This document shows, piece after piece, positions 1-6,184 of a stretch of 10,672 nucleotides of DNA. Source of the stretch: SURF-32 sp964648365 (GTDB lineage: Bacteria; Planctomycetota; Phycisphaerae; UBA1845); the NCBI GenBank assembly GCA_964648365.1, contig CAZYLK010000202.1, positions 1 to 10,672 on the forward strand. Direction: 5' to 3'. A program made the position numbers and the translations under genes. The first letter of the stretch is position 1. Each line of letters opens with the position of its first letter. A model generated the notes under the pieces. That model was given only the letters and a program-made list of their open reading frames with translations. It was not told the DNA's origin and did not search any database.

Positions 1-26
1 TAGGCGTTAAGTGACGTGTTGTCGCA

Positions 27-995
27 TCACCCGAACGTCTCTGCCGACGGGCAGTGGGGGCTGAGCGTACATATCTTGCAGTCCGGTTTGCGGGCGGAGC
101 AGACGCGGCGGCCGTGCCAGATCAGGGCGTGCCCGACAAACGTCCATTCGTCGCGGGGCAACACCTCCATCAGGTCGTTCTCGATCCGCACCGCGTCCTT
201 GTCGTTCTTGCTCCGCCAGGTCAGCGCCAGGCGGTGAGCGAGTCGGCCGATGTGCGTGTCCACGACCACGCCGACGTTCTTGCGGAAGTGCGTTCCGAGC
301 ACGACGTTGGCGGTCTTGCGGGCGACGCCGGGCAACGTCACGAGGGCTTCCATGGTGTCGGGCACGTCGCCGCCGAAGTCTTCGACTACCCGCTTCGCCA
401 TGCCGATGATGCTGCGCGTCTTCTGCCGGAAAAAGCCCGTCGCGTGGATGATCTTCTCGACGTCGCCCGGCGCCGCTTCCGCCAGCGACGCCGGGGTGGG
501 GTAACGCTCGAAGAGGACGGGCGTCACCTTGTTGACCGTTTCGTCCGTGGACTGGGCAGACAGGATCGTCGCGACGAGCAGCTCGAACGCACTGATGTGA
601 TCGAGGGCGCAATCCGCGTTGGGATAGAGGCGATGCAGTTCCGCGACGATGCGGCCGGCGCGGCCCTTGCGGGCGCGGGGCGACTCGGACGCGGCAACCG
701 CTGATGCACCGGAGGCCGACGCGGGCGGGTTCGCGCCGCGACGCGGATTCTGGCGACCGGTGGCGAGGGCTTTCCCGTTCGTGCCGGCCGAGGTCGCCGT
801 CCGGTGCGATCGCGACGATCCACCCGCGGCCGTCGTGGACGGTTTTGCGGACTTCGTCCCCGCGGCGCGCGTGGCGGGGCGAGCCGTGCGCGCAGAGCCG
901 GCGCGTTTGGTTGCTCGCTTCCGGGGAGACGCCGCGTTTGCCTTCGGTTTCTTCGCCTTGGCGGCCTTGCGGCCGGCCGGTTTCTTCTTGCTCAT
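27..995 (-). CDS. nth: Endonuclease III (DNA glycosylase/AP lyase) with long basic N-terminal tail
   Basis: Base-excision-repair enzyme of the HhH-GPD family: it removes oxidised pyrimidines and nicks the abasic site. The 322-residue product has a family core from about residue 112 to the end. It shows the helix-hairpin-helix LPGVARKTA with the expected catalytic Lys227, the VDTHI segment with catalytic Asp246, and the 4Fe-4S cysteines C299-X6-C306-X2-C309-X5-C315. The core is normal in length (E. coli Nth is about 211 residues). Residues 1-110 are extra: low-complexity Lys/Arg/Ala/Ser/Thr/Pro, resembling histone-H1-like tails. The start at 995 is chosen because the stop of the upstream moaDE gene overlaps it as ATGA, implying translational coupling; only a weak GGA lies ahead of it. 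The same frame is open upstream to 1109, but that part lies within moaDE and looks like a shadow. The function of the core is secure; the role of the tail is unknown. Confidence 0.95.
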   Translation of the reverse strand: MSKKKPAGRKAAKAKKPKANAASPRKRATKRAGSARTARPATRAAGTKSAKPSTTAAGGSSRSHRTATSAGTNGKALATGRQNPRRGANPPASASGASAVAASESPRARKGRAGRIVAELHRLYPNADCALDHISAFELLVATILSAQSTDETVNKVTPVLFERYPTPASLAEAAPGDVEKIIHATGFFRQKTRSIIGMAKRVVEDFGGDVPDTMEALVTLPGVARKTANVVLGTHFRKNVGVVVDTHIGRLAHRLALTWRSKNDKDAVRIENDLMEVLPRDEWTFVGHALIWHGRRVCSARKPDCKICTLSPHCPSAETFG

Positions 996-1714
996 GTTTC
1001 CATCACGCAGCCCGGCATGTCGGCGGGCTGGACCCATCGCTGGAAGCCGTCCTCGAAGACGTCCCGCTTCCAGATGGGCACGTCCTGCTTGAGCGCGTCG
1101 ATCAACCACCGGCAGGCGTCGAACGCCTCCGCCCGGTGGGCCGACGCCACCGCGATGCTGACGGATACGTCAGCCGGCGCGACACTTCCGAGCCGATGCA
1201 TCAGGGCGACACGCCCGGCGGAAAACTCAGCCAGCGCCCGATGCGCCAAGTCGCGCATCTGCCGCAGCGCCATCCCTTCGTAGGCCGAATAGTCCAGCCG
1301 GACCAGCCGGCCGTGCTCCGCGTCCGTTTCCTCCCGGGTGATGCCATCGAAGGTGACAATCCCGCCGAACCGCGGATCGCCGCCGACCCACGTACGAACG
1401 CAGTGAAGCGGGATCGGCGCCGGTGAAAGCTCGGCCCAGACCGGCTCCGCAGGCTCGGCGGCGTCCTCCTGACCACCCGAGACGGGGGGGATGACCGCCA
1501 CCTCGTCGCCGTCCCGCAGCACCGTCCGGGGTGGCTCGAAACGCTCGTTAACCGCAAAACGCACGCCGGCGCGGGCAAAGTCGGTCGAAGGGTGTCGCCG
1601 GCGCAAGACCTCCGGCATCGAACCCAGCGTGGCGCCGTCCGGCAGTTCGAGCGCTTCCGAGGCCGCACCGACCCAGTCGGCCGCCGGACCGAAATAGAGC
1701 ACCGTGACGGTCAT
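992..1714 (-). CDS. moaDE: Fused molybdopterin synthase (MoaD small subunit joined to MoaE large subunit)
   Basis: Converts cyclic pyranopterin monophosphate to molybdopterin in molybdenum-cofactor synthesis, in the cytoplasm. The 240-residue product has an N-terminal MoaD ubiquitin-like domain (residues 1-81) ending PPVSGG, a short acidic/Pro linker (about 82-92), then a MoaE domain (about 93-235). MoaE landmarks are present: GITR with Arg127, SAHRAEAF with His193-Arg194, and LKQDVPIWKRD with Lys209 and Lys216, matching the catalytic lysines K119/K126 of E. coli MoaE. In separate MoaD proteins the Gly-Gly is the C-terminus and becomes the thiocarboxylate; here it is internal (Gly80-Gly81, bases 1472-1477). 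Function therefore probably needs cleavage after Gly81, as I recall being reported for the mycobacterial fusion MoaX. No other moa gene is in the window. The start has no clear Shine-Dalgarno. Its stop overlaps the nth start. Confidence 0.92.
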   Translation of the reverse strand: MTVTVLYFGPAADWVGAASEALELPDGATLGSMPEVLRRRHPSTDFARAGVRFAVNERFEPPRTVLRDGDEVAVIPPVSGGQEDAAEPAEPVWAELSPAPIPLHCVRTWVGGDPRFGGIVTFDGITREETDAEHGRLVRLDYSAYEGMALRQMRDLAHRALAEFSAGRVALMHRLGSVAPADVSVSIAVASAHRAEAFDACRWLIDALKQDVPIWKRDVFEDGFQRWVQPADMPGCVMET

Positions 1715-1763
1715 ACGCAGGTCAGTTTACCGGGCAAGGCGGCAACGGTGTAGCGACGCCATT

Positions 1764-1790
1764 CCGGTGTGGCACCGGTTTGCAACCGGT
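1764..1790 (+). repeat. Palindromic intergenic repeat, copy A
   Basis: A 27-base unit containing GTGTGGC followed by the dyad ACCGGTT-TGC-AACCGGT, a 7-bp stem with a 3-base loop. It differs from copy B by one base (T versus C in the loop). This is a REP-like short interspersed element candidate; no transposase is nearby. Confidence 0.8.
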
Positions 1791-1794
1791 GGAT

Positions 1795-1821
1795 CCGGTG
1801 TGGCACCGGTTCGCAACCGGT
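1795..1821 (+). repeat. Palindromic intergenic repeat, copy B
   Basis: Direct copy of the unit at 1764-1790, starting 31 bases later and identical in 26 of 27 positions. The dyad is ACCGGTT-CGC-AACCGGT. The two copies are separated by four bases. Confidence 0.8.
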
Positions 1822-1940
1822 GTGGTCCGGTGGGTGAGACCCGCACTGGGGAGTTGGCCGCTCCCTTACGGATCGCGGTTCGGACTGCATCGTCGCCATC
1901 CCTCAACGGACGACGGCGCAACACCCCCCGCGCAAAGGCC

Positions 1941-1963
1941 ACCGGTTGAAAACCGGTGCCACA
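1941..1963 (-). repeat. Palindromic intergenic repeat, copy C (inverted)
   Basis: Read on the minus strand this is TGTGGC followed by ACCGGTTTTCAACCGGT. It matches 1768-1790 in 22 of 23 positions, in inverted orientation. With copies A/B it bounds about 120 bases of non-coding sequence. In the minus-strand transcript leaving the mscS-like gene it would form a stable hairpin, but no U-tract follows. Confidence 0.78.
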
Positions 1964-2028
1964 GGCGCCCAAGGTGCCAAACCGGATTCGGCGCGGCCTC
2001 CGCCGCCCATTGCGGATGGGATCCCGGG

Positions 2029-3969
2029 CTAATCGTCCGCGCTTCCGCCCGGCCCCGGTTCGCGGGTGGCGGCGCCGGCGGGGACGGCCGATCGGCCGGG
2101 GTGCGGCACCACCTTGTGGCCATCGCCGCGGCCGTTGCCCTTCATCACCACCTCGATCGGCCGGTCCAGGTGCAGGTCGCGCTGCGGGAACGGAATGCTG
2201 ATGCCCTCCTTGTCGAAGCGCTCCTTGACCTGCTGCGTCAGATCCCAGTGGACATCCCAGTAGTCGGCCGTCTTGCACCAGGGGCGGGCGATGATGTTGA
2301 CCGAGTTGTCGCCGAGTTCGCTGATCTTGATCACAGGCTCGGGATTCTTGAGCACCTTCGGATGCGCGGCGATCGTCTCGCCGATGACCTCGCGGGCCTT
2401 GTTCATGTCGTCCGCGTAGCCGATGCCGAACACCATGTCGACGCGGCGCGTCTTCAGCGCCGTGACGTTCGTGATGACGCCGTTCCACACCTGATTGTTC
2501 GGCACCAGCATCACCTGGTTGTCGAAGGTCAGAATCCGCGTGGAGACCAGGTTCATGGCATCGACCTTGCCGAAGACGCCGCCCGCGTTGATCACGTCGC
2601 CGACGTCGTACGGCCGGGTGATCAGGATGAGGATGCCGCTGGCGAAGTTGCTGAGCGTCCCCTGCAGGGCAAGACCGATGACCAGACCGGCGCCGGCCAG
2701 GGCCGCCACCAGCGGGCTGATGTTGATCTCCAGCACGCTCAGGCCCACGACGAGTCCGATGACCATGATGATCTTGCGCGTCATGCCCGCCAGGAACGAG
2801 TGAAGCAGCGTGGACGTCTTCGGGATGCGCTTGACCGCCGTGGAAACAACGGCGCCGACGATCCGGCTGACGACCCAGAAGGCCAGCACCACGCCGATGA
2901 ACTTGAGCAGGTTGAGGCCGATCTTCAATCCGCCGCTGGGGCTGCGCAGCCACGCCTTGACCTGGGCCAGCAGGACGGCCGGATCGGTGAGGTTGAGCTT
3001 CTGACCCGTCGCGGCCGCGATGTAATTCTCATACTCGGTCACGTCACCGCCGCGCTTGCGGAGCAGGTCCATGGTGACGCGGGCGCGCTCCACGATCGCG
3101 TTGACGACTTCCTGCTGGGCCGTGGAGCGATCCGCCAGCGCCTGCCGCTCCGCGTCATCCGTCGCCATGGTGACCGCGATGTCCATGCGGATGCGCTGGC
3201 GAACGTTGCGCTCCAGGATTTCGAGCCATTTCTGCACCCGCTCGTCGATCTTCTCCTTGCGCAGCGGCTGCAACTCCAGCGCCAGTTCGTTGGTCGACAC
3301 CTTCCACGGTTCCGCCCGCTCATGCACCGGCGGCATCTCGCGCACGGTGGCCACCAGCGCGGTGACGCGGTCGGAGAGTTCCTTCTTACGCTGCTCCTCC
3401 TCGGTGAGCTGCGCCTCCGGCTCTTTCTGGACGTGCGTGGCCGGCTCCAGCGCCTCGATCATGGTGACGTAGGCCCGCTGAGACGCCACGTCGCCGCCTT
3501 TGCCCTCCCAGGCGGTCAGGAGAATATTGGTTCGCCGCACGAGGTCGCCGCGGAACTCACGCAACATCTTGATCCGCTTGCCCAGATCCGCCGCCTCGGA
3601 TTCGTCCACGGACTCGGCCGTCTCCATCTGCATCTGCTGGATGAGCGCCTCGGCCAGTTGCTCCGCCACGGCCCGCAGCGCCGCCAGCGCCTCGTCGCAA
3701 TTGCTGGACAGCTCCGCGGCCGGGATGGGCGTCAGCCGCAGGTTCAACTCGCTGGGGACGATCGACGCAAAATTCGCCGCCCGCTCACCCGCCACCGATA
3801 CGCGCCACGCTTTGAGTTCCTCCGGCGTCATTTCCGCCGGGGCCGCGGGGGCGGGCTGGCCGGAGGTTTCGACGGGCGGGGGGGTCTGGGCGAGGGATGG
3901 TTGCGGCACGAGCAACAGCGAGGCCGCCAGGGCCATGGCGACGACGGTACTATGGGCTTTGAGCGACAT
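2029..3969 (-). CDS. MscS-family mechanosensitive ion channel with large extracytoplasmic N-terminal region
   Basis: Tension-gated channel that would release solutes on osmotic downshock; inner membrane. The 646-residue product has a signal peptide (cleavage likely after SLA, residue 27), a Pro/Ala linker, and a predicted mostly helical region at about 50-340. Hydrophobic segments follow near 350-377 and 395-415. The third, at 416-450, carries the Ala/Gly-rich MscS pore-helix pattern with LALQGTLSNFASG and then RPYDVGD. The beta domain (about 450-515) and the alpha/beta C-terminal domain end near IPFPQRDLHL (592-601). A disordered Gly/Pro/Ala tail of about 40 residues closes the protein. E. 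coli MscS is 286 residues, so this is a long variant. The N-terminal region appears to contain two copies of one module, each ending GGDV followed by an aromatic/helix segment (residues 158-161 and 307-310). The start is supported by GAAAGG (3978-3983), 8 bases upstream. The next gene upstream is 93 bases away on the same strand, so co-transcription is possible. Confidence 0.93.
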   Translation of the reverse strand: MSLKAHSTVVAMALAASLLLVPQPSLAQTPPPVETSGQPAPAAPAEMTPEELKAWRVSVAGERAANFASIVPSELNLRLTPIPAAELSSNCDEALAALRAVAEQLAEALIQQMQMETAESVDESEAADLGKRIKMLREFRGDLVRRTNILLTAWEGKGGDVASQRAYVTMIEALEPATHVQKEPEAQLTEEEQRKKELSDRVTALVATVREMPPVHERAEPWKVSTNELALELQPLRKEKIDERVQKWLEILERNVRQRIRMDIAVTMATDDAERQALADRSTAQQEVVNAIVERARVTMDLLRKRGGDVTEYENYIAAATGQKLNLTDPAVLLAQVKAWLRSPSGGLKIGLNLLKFIGVVLAFWVVSRIVGAVVSTAVKRIPKTSTLLHSFLAGMTRKIIMVIGLVVGLSVLEINISPLVAALAGAGLVIGLALQGTLSNFASGILILITRPYDVGDVINAGGVFGKVDAMNLVSTRILTFDNQVMLVPNNQVWNGVITNVTALKTRRVDMVFGIGYADDMNKAREVIGETIAAHPKVLKNPEPVIKISELGDNSVNIIARPWCKTADYWDVHWDLTQQVKERFDKEGISIPFPQRDLHLDRPIEVVMKGNGRGDGHKVVPHPGRSAVPAGAATREPGPGGSADD

Positions 3970-4062
3970 GCGAGATACCTTTCAGACTGGTCGGAAAGCG
4001 AACTGGTGCGAAGAATGCGCCGGCGGTGGCGCGGCCCCTCGCTGCGCGGGTACGACCCTCTT

Positions 4063-4830
4063 TTACGGCGGGTCGAAGCGGGAGTCCACTGCCAGCACTT
4101 GCCCGACGATGGATCCGACGCTGGGGGCGGCGTCCAGATCCTTGTGCCCTTCGCGAATCCCGACGTCGCGAAGCTGAGCTGTGATCTTCGCCGAAGCGGC
4201 CTGCCCGAGTCTGGCGGTGTCCACGGTTACGCACACCGCCGCGGGCAGGTGCAGTTCGACGGCGATGGTCTCGCAGACTCGCTTGCGCTCCTCCGCTCGA
4301 GCGTCGATCGAGCGCATCAGTTCGCCGTATTCTGTTCGCCGCTCCTCCCGCCAGCGCTCGTGCGACGCTTCCTGCATACGGGCGACGCCCTTCGGAGCGT
4401 TGCGGTAGCGGGCTTCTCGGTTCTGGGTGTACTCGTTGAACTTGACGATGCGCTCCTGCTCCTCAGCCGACCGATAGGCGCTTAACGGCTTGCTCCGGGC
4501 CATGGTGTGTCCCGTGATCAGCTTGCCGTCCTCCTCGATCGTCGGAATGAGCAGCGACGGCGCGCGGATGAGCCGCACGGCGTAGTGCGGCTCAACCGAA
4601 TGAATGACGACGGTCACCTCGACGGGGTCCGCGAGGAGGTTGCTTGATGAAACCGCAGCCCTGGCATCCTTGAGCGACGGCTCATGCCCGACACCGCGGG
4701 AAGTGACGGCCTTCTCGATGACCTGGTCGAGCTTGGCAACGAGCAGGCGGATCGACGTGGGCTGAGTCTGCTGTCCGGCTGCCCCAACCAGCCAGACGCT
4801 GCCGAAGAAAGCGAGGAGTGTCGGTGACAT
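4063..4830 (-). CDS. Exported protein of unknown function
   Basis: I do not recognise a family. The 255-residue product starts with a signal peptide (SPTLLAFFGSVWLVGAAG, cleavage around residue 19). A mixed region with beta-strand-like stretches follows (about 65-110, including VEVTVVIHSVE). Next comes a very charged Arg/Glu-rich helical stretch (about 120-185), then a C-terminal alpha/beta-like part (186-255) with cysteines at 186 and 200. The start at 4830 is preferred over the in-frame ATG at 4905: it begins the signal peptide and has GGGAGA (4836-4841) five bases upstream, whereas the extra 25 residues look like untranslated leader. It lies upstream of the mscS-like gene on the same strand with a 93-base gap, so an envelope-related operon is plausible but unproven. 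No terminator with a T-tract was seen between them. Confidence 0.75.
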   Translation of the reverse strand: MSPTLLAFFGSVWLVGAAGQQTQPTSIRLLVAKLDQVIEKAVTSRGVGHEPSLKDARAAVSSSNLLADPVEVTVVIHSVEPHYAVRLIRAPSLLIPTIEEDGKLITGHTMARSKPLSAYRSAEEQERIVKFNEYTQNREARYRNAPKGVARMQEASHERWREERRTEYGELMRSIDARAEERKRVCETIAVELHLPAAVCVTVDTARLGQAASAKITAQLRDVGIREGHKDLDAAPSVGSIVGQVLAVDSRFDPP

Positions 4831-4835
4831 GGGAT

Positions 4836-4841
4836 TCTCCC
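4836..4841 (-). promoter_or_regulatory. Ribosome binding site deciding the start at 4830
   Basis: GGGAGA on the minus strand, 5 bases before the ATG at 4828-4830. It favours this start over the longer open frame beginning at 4905. Confidence 0.6.
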
Positions 4842-4950
4842 TCGGTGCATCGGCGGAGGACGGGTTGTGGTGCTCCGCTGCCGGAGGCTGTCGTATTTCG
4901 ACCATTCCTGGTGAGCCTGCGAGGCGCGGCGACCGCTCTTCGCAGCGAGC

Positions 4951-4968
4951 CGCGGGCTTCAGTCCGCG
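4951..4968 (+). repeat. Short GC-rich palindrome (REP-like)
   Basis: CGCGGGCT and AGTCCGCG form an 8-bp inverted repeat with one G-T wobble around the bases TC; the real loop would be four bases or more. This GCGGGCT/AGTCCGC hairpin type is frequent in intergenic DNA of GC-rich bacteria. Only one copy is visible here. Confidence 0.45.
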
Positions 4969-5022
4969 CGGAGTTGTCGCCCGCCGCGATCAGCAACCAG
5001 CAATCTGCGGGCCACCCCGCGG

Positions 5023-5058
5023 GGGTTGCTTGCGGGCAACCCAGCCGGCTTTGCCCGC
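5023..5058 (+). repeat. Two overlapping, mutually exclusive hairpins upstream of tRNA-Leu
   Basis: Hairpin 1 is GGGTTGC (5023-5029) with GCAACCC (5036-5042), a 7-bp perfect stem and 6-base loop. Hairpin 2 is GCGGGCAA (5032-5039) with TTGCCCGC (5051-5058), an 8-bp perfect stem and 11-base loop. They share GCAA, so only one can form at a time. The right arm of hairpin 2 contains the proposed -35 of the tRNA promoter, so these sites lie upstream of the transcript and are unlikely to act as an RNA switch for it. Confidence 0.5.
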
Positions 5059-5079
5059 GTCAGCCCGCCGCTTTATACT
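5051..5079 (+). promoter_or_regulatory. Sigma-70-type promoter for tRNA-Leu
   Basis: TTGCCC (5051-5056) and TATACT (5074-5079) are separated by exactly 17 bases; they match the TTGACA/TATAAT consensus in 4/6 and 5/6 positions. Initiation would fall near 5086, giving a leader of about 43 bases before the mature tRNA. It may also drive the PIN-like gene downstream, since no terminator is visible after the tRNA. Confidence 0.7.
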
Positions 5080-5128
5080 CCCGCCACCGTACGACCACGG
5101 CCTGCGGTCGGCAAGGGCCGTGGCAGGC

Positions 5129-5212
5129 GCCGGAGTGGCGGAATTGGCAGACGCGCGGGATTCAAAATCCCGTTGGGGCAACTCAGTGAGGGTTCGAGTC
5201 CCTCCTCCGGCA
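5129..5212 (+). tRNA. tRNA-Leu, anticodon CAA
   Basis: An 84-base class II tRNA that folds fully. The acceptor stem GCCGGAG (5129-5135) pairs with CTCCGGC (5205-5211), with discriminator A at 5212. The anticodon stem CGGGA/TCCCG has loop TTCAAAA with CAA at 5163-5165, which reads the UUG codon. A long variable arm (about 5172-5186) and a T arm GAGGG-TTCGAGT-CCCTC follow. The long variable arm and the discriminator A are leucine identity features. CCA is not encoded. A good promoter lies upstream; there is no clear terminator downstream. Confidence 0.97.
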
Positions 5213-5309
5213 GTGGGAACGGGCAGGGAAGAATTCGAGAGTAGGACCAGCATCCTCACGACGCAGCGCCCGATAACGCAAGCATCCCCGCCACAGGAGT
5301 GCATAGTCG

Positions 5310-6152
5310 ATGACGAGTGAGCGGTCAGGTCAGCGTCGACAGTCTTTCTACCTCGATACGCATGCCTACTCCCTACTGGCCCAGCCGAGGCATCAGAGTC
5401 TCCGGCGGAACATCCTGCGGTTGCGCCAGAATGACCTGATCGAGATCGTCGGCGCGACGGCCGTTATCGAGGAGCTTGCGGGGATCTCGCGCACCGATGA
5501 GAAGCATTTCCGCTCGGTGCTGAGAATCTTCTGGAGGCTGGTCGGCAACCGAGTCTTGAGAGACAGGCCGCAACTCATTGAAGGGGAACTCACCAACAGC
5601 GGCAGGCTTCAGCGCGCCCGGTACTTCCTACCGCCTGCGATTGTCGCGAGACTCAAAGCGTTCCAGATGTGGGATCTGCGCGACTGGAAAGACCTCGCGG
5701 ACGACGTATACGATCAGAGCGACCGCGTATGCCAGCAACTTGAGGCGGAGACACCAGACACTACTGACAGGCAGCTTCGGAAGAACGCAGCACGATTGGA
5801 GCTTGATGATGAGCTATGCAGGCTGGGGGTAGATGAGATACTCCACGAGATCGGGCGGTCGCGCGAGGGGACGAACCAACCTGTTGTGGCGCGGCTTCCA
5901 TGCACAAGTGCCTACTGCTTGATTTTCGGAGCGTTACTCAAGAAACATTGGACATCATATGGCCGTAGGCTAAGACGTAGTGATCGCTTTGATTTGGACC
6001 ACTATGCCAATGCCGCGGTATCGGCGTGTTTGGTCACGAACGACCGCGCCTTGACCGACACAGCGAAACTGATACACGCCACCCCGGTAGAAATAATCTC
6101 GACCGATGAGTTCGCACGTCGGGTGGGCGCCCTCTTGGATCGCCTTAACTGA
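5310..6152 (+). CDS. PIN-like domain nuclease candidate
   Basis: The 280-residue, apparently cytosolic product has the layout of a PIN-fold RNase. An N-terminal strand carries FYLDTHAYSLL (Asp16), a second acidic position lies in AVIEELAGI (Glu54/Glu55), and a C-terminal block has FDLDHYANAAVSA then LVTNDRALTD (Asp228/Asp230, Asp245). A final strand VEIISTDEF follows. These would be the metal-binding acids. Simple VapC toxins are about 130 residues; here a largely helical insertion (about 60-225) separates the motifs. The start is supported by AGGAG (5295-5299), 10 bases upstream. No partner antitoxin gene is present. Part of the gene is lower in GC than its surroundings (5941-6000: 27 of 60 G or C, against 44 of 60 at 9481-9540) and it lies just behind a tRNA, both consistent with acquisition. 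The family call rests on motif reading alone; no target is known. Confidence 0.68.
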   Translation: MTSERSGQRRQSFYLDTHAYSLLAQPRHQSLRRNILRLRQNDLIEIVGATAVIEELAGISRTDEKHFRSVLRIFWRLVGNRVLRDRPQLIEGELTNSGRLQRARYFLPPAIVARLKAFQMWDLRDWKDLADDVYDQSDRVCQQLEAETPDTTDRQLRKNAARLELDDELCRLGVDEILHEIGRSREGTNQPVVARLPCTSAYCLIFGALLKKHWTSYGRRLRRSDRFDLDHYANAAVSACLVTNDRALTDTAKLIHATPVEIISTDEFARRVGALLDRLN

Positions 6153-6184
6153 TCTCCGGGCATCAGCGAACGAGCGTCGCCCGT

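Larger units (their letters stand above)
1715..2028. other. Intergenic region between mscS-like gene and moaDE, repeat-bearing
   Basis: This stretch lies between the stop of the mscS-like gene and the start of moaDE, both on the minus strand. It holds three copies of an ACCGGTT palindrome (listed separately) and a small CCCAT/ATGGG hairpin at 2006-2020. I saw no convincing promoter for moaDE and no T-tract terminator. Open frames through it are repeat translations without family similarity, including the GTGFQPV type, so I do not call a gene here. Confidence 0.7.

Noticed and set aside
1764..1963. CRISPR array
   Set aside because: Only two direct copies and one inverted copy, with a 4-base spacer between the first two; no regular spacers and no cas genes.
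1727..2953. 408-codon minus-strand frame overlapping the mscS-like gene
   Set aside because: It lies in another frame of the MscS-family gene, has an Arg/Gln/Pro-rich composition, and its end reads through the palindromic repeats.
4017..4032. GCGCC/GGCGC hairpin between the exported-protein and mscS-like genes
   Set aside because: A 5-bp stem without a U-tract is expected by chance in this GC-rich spacer; it is not enough to call a terminator.
1780..4485. 901-codon plus-strand open frame opposite the mscS-like and exported-protein genes
   Set aside because: It is a shadow of two well-supported minus-strand genes in GC-rich DNA. Its His/Arg/Asp-rich translation has no domain, and it begins inside the repeat cluster.
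4829..5320. 163-codon plus-strand frame across the tRNA
   Set aside because: It runs through a fully folding tRNA-Leu and its promoter, and its translation in that part is just the tRNA sequence.
6156..6182. Possible terminator (CGGGC...GCCCG) between the convergent PIN-like and beta-helix genes
   Set aside because: The stem is only 5 bp with a 17-base loop and has no T-run on either side.
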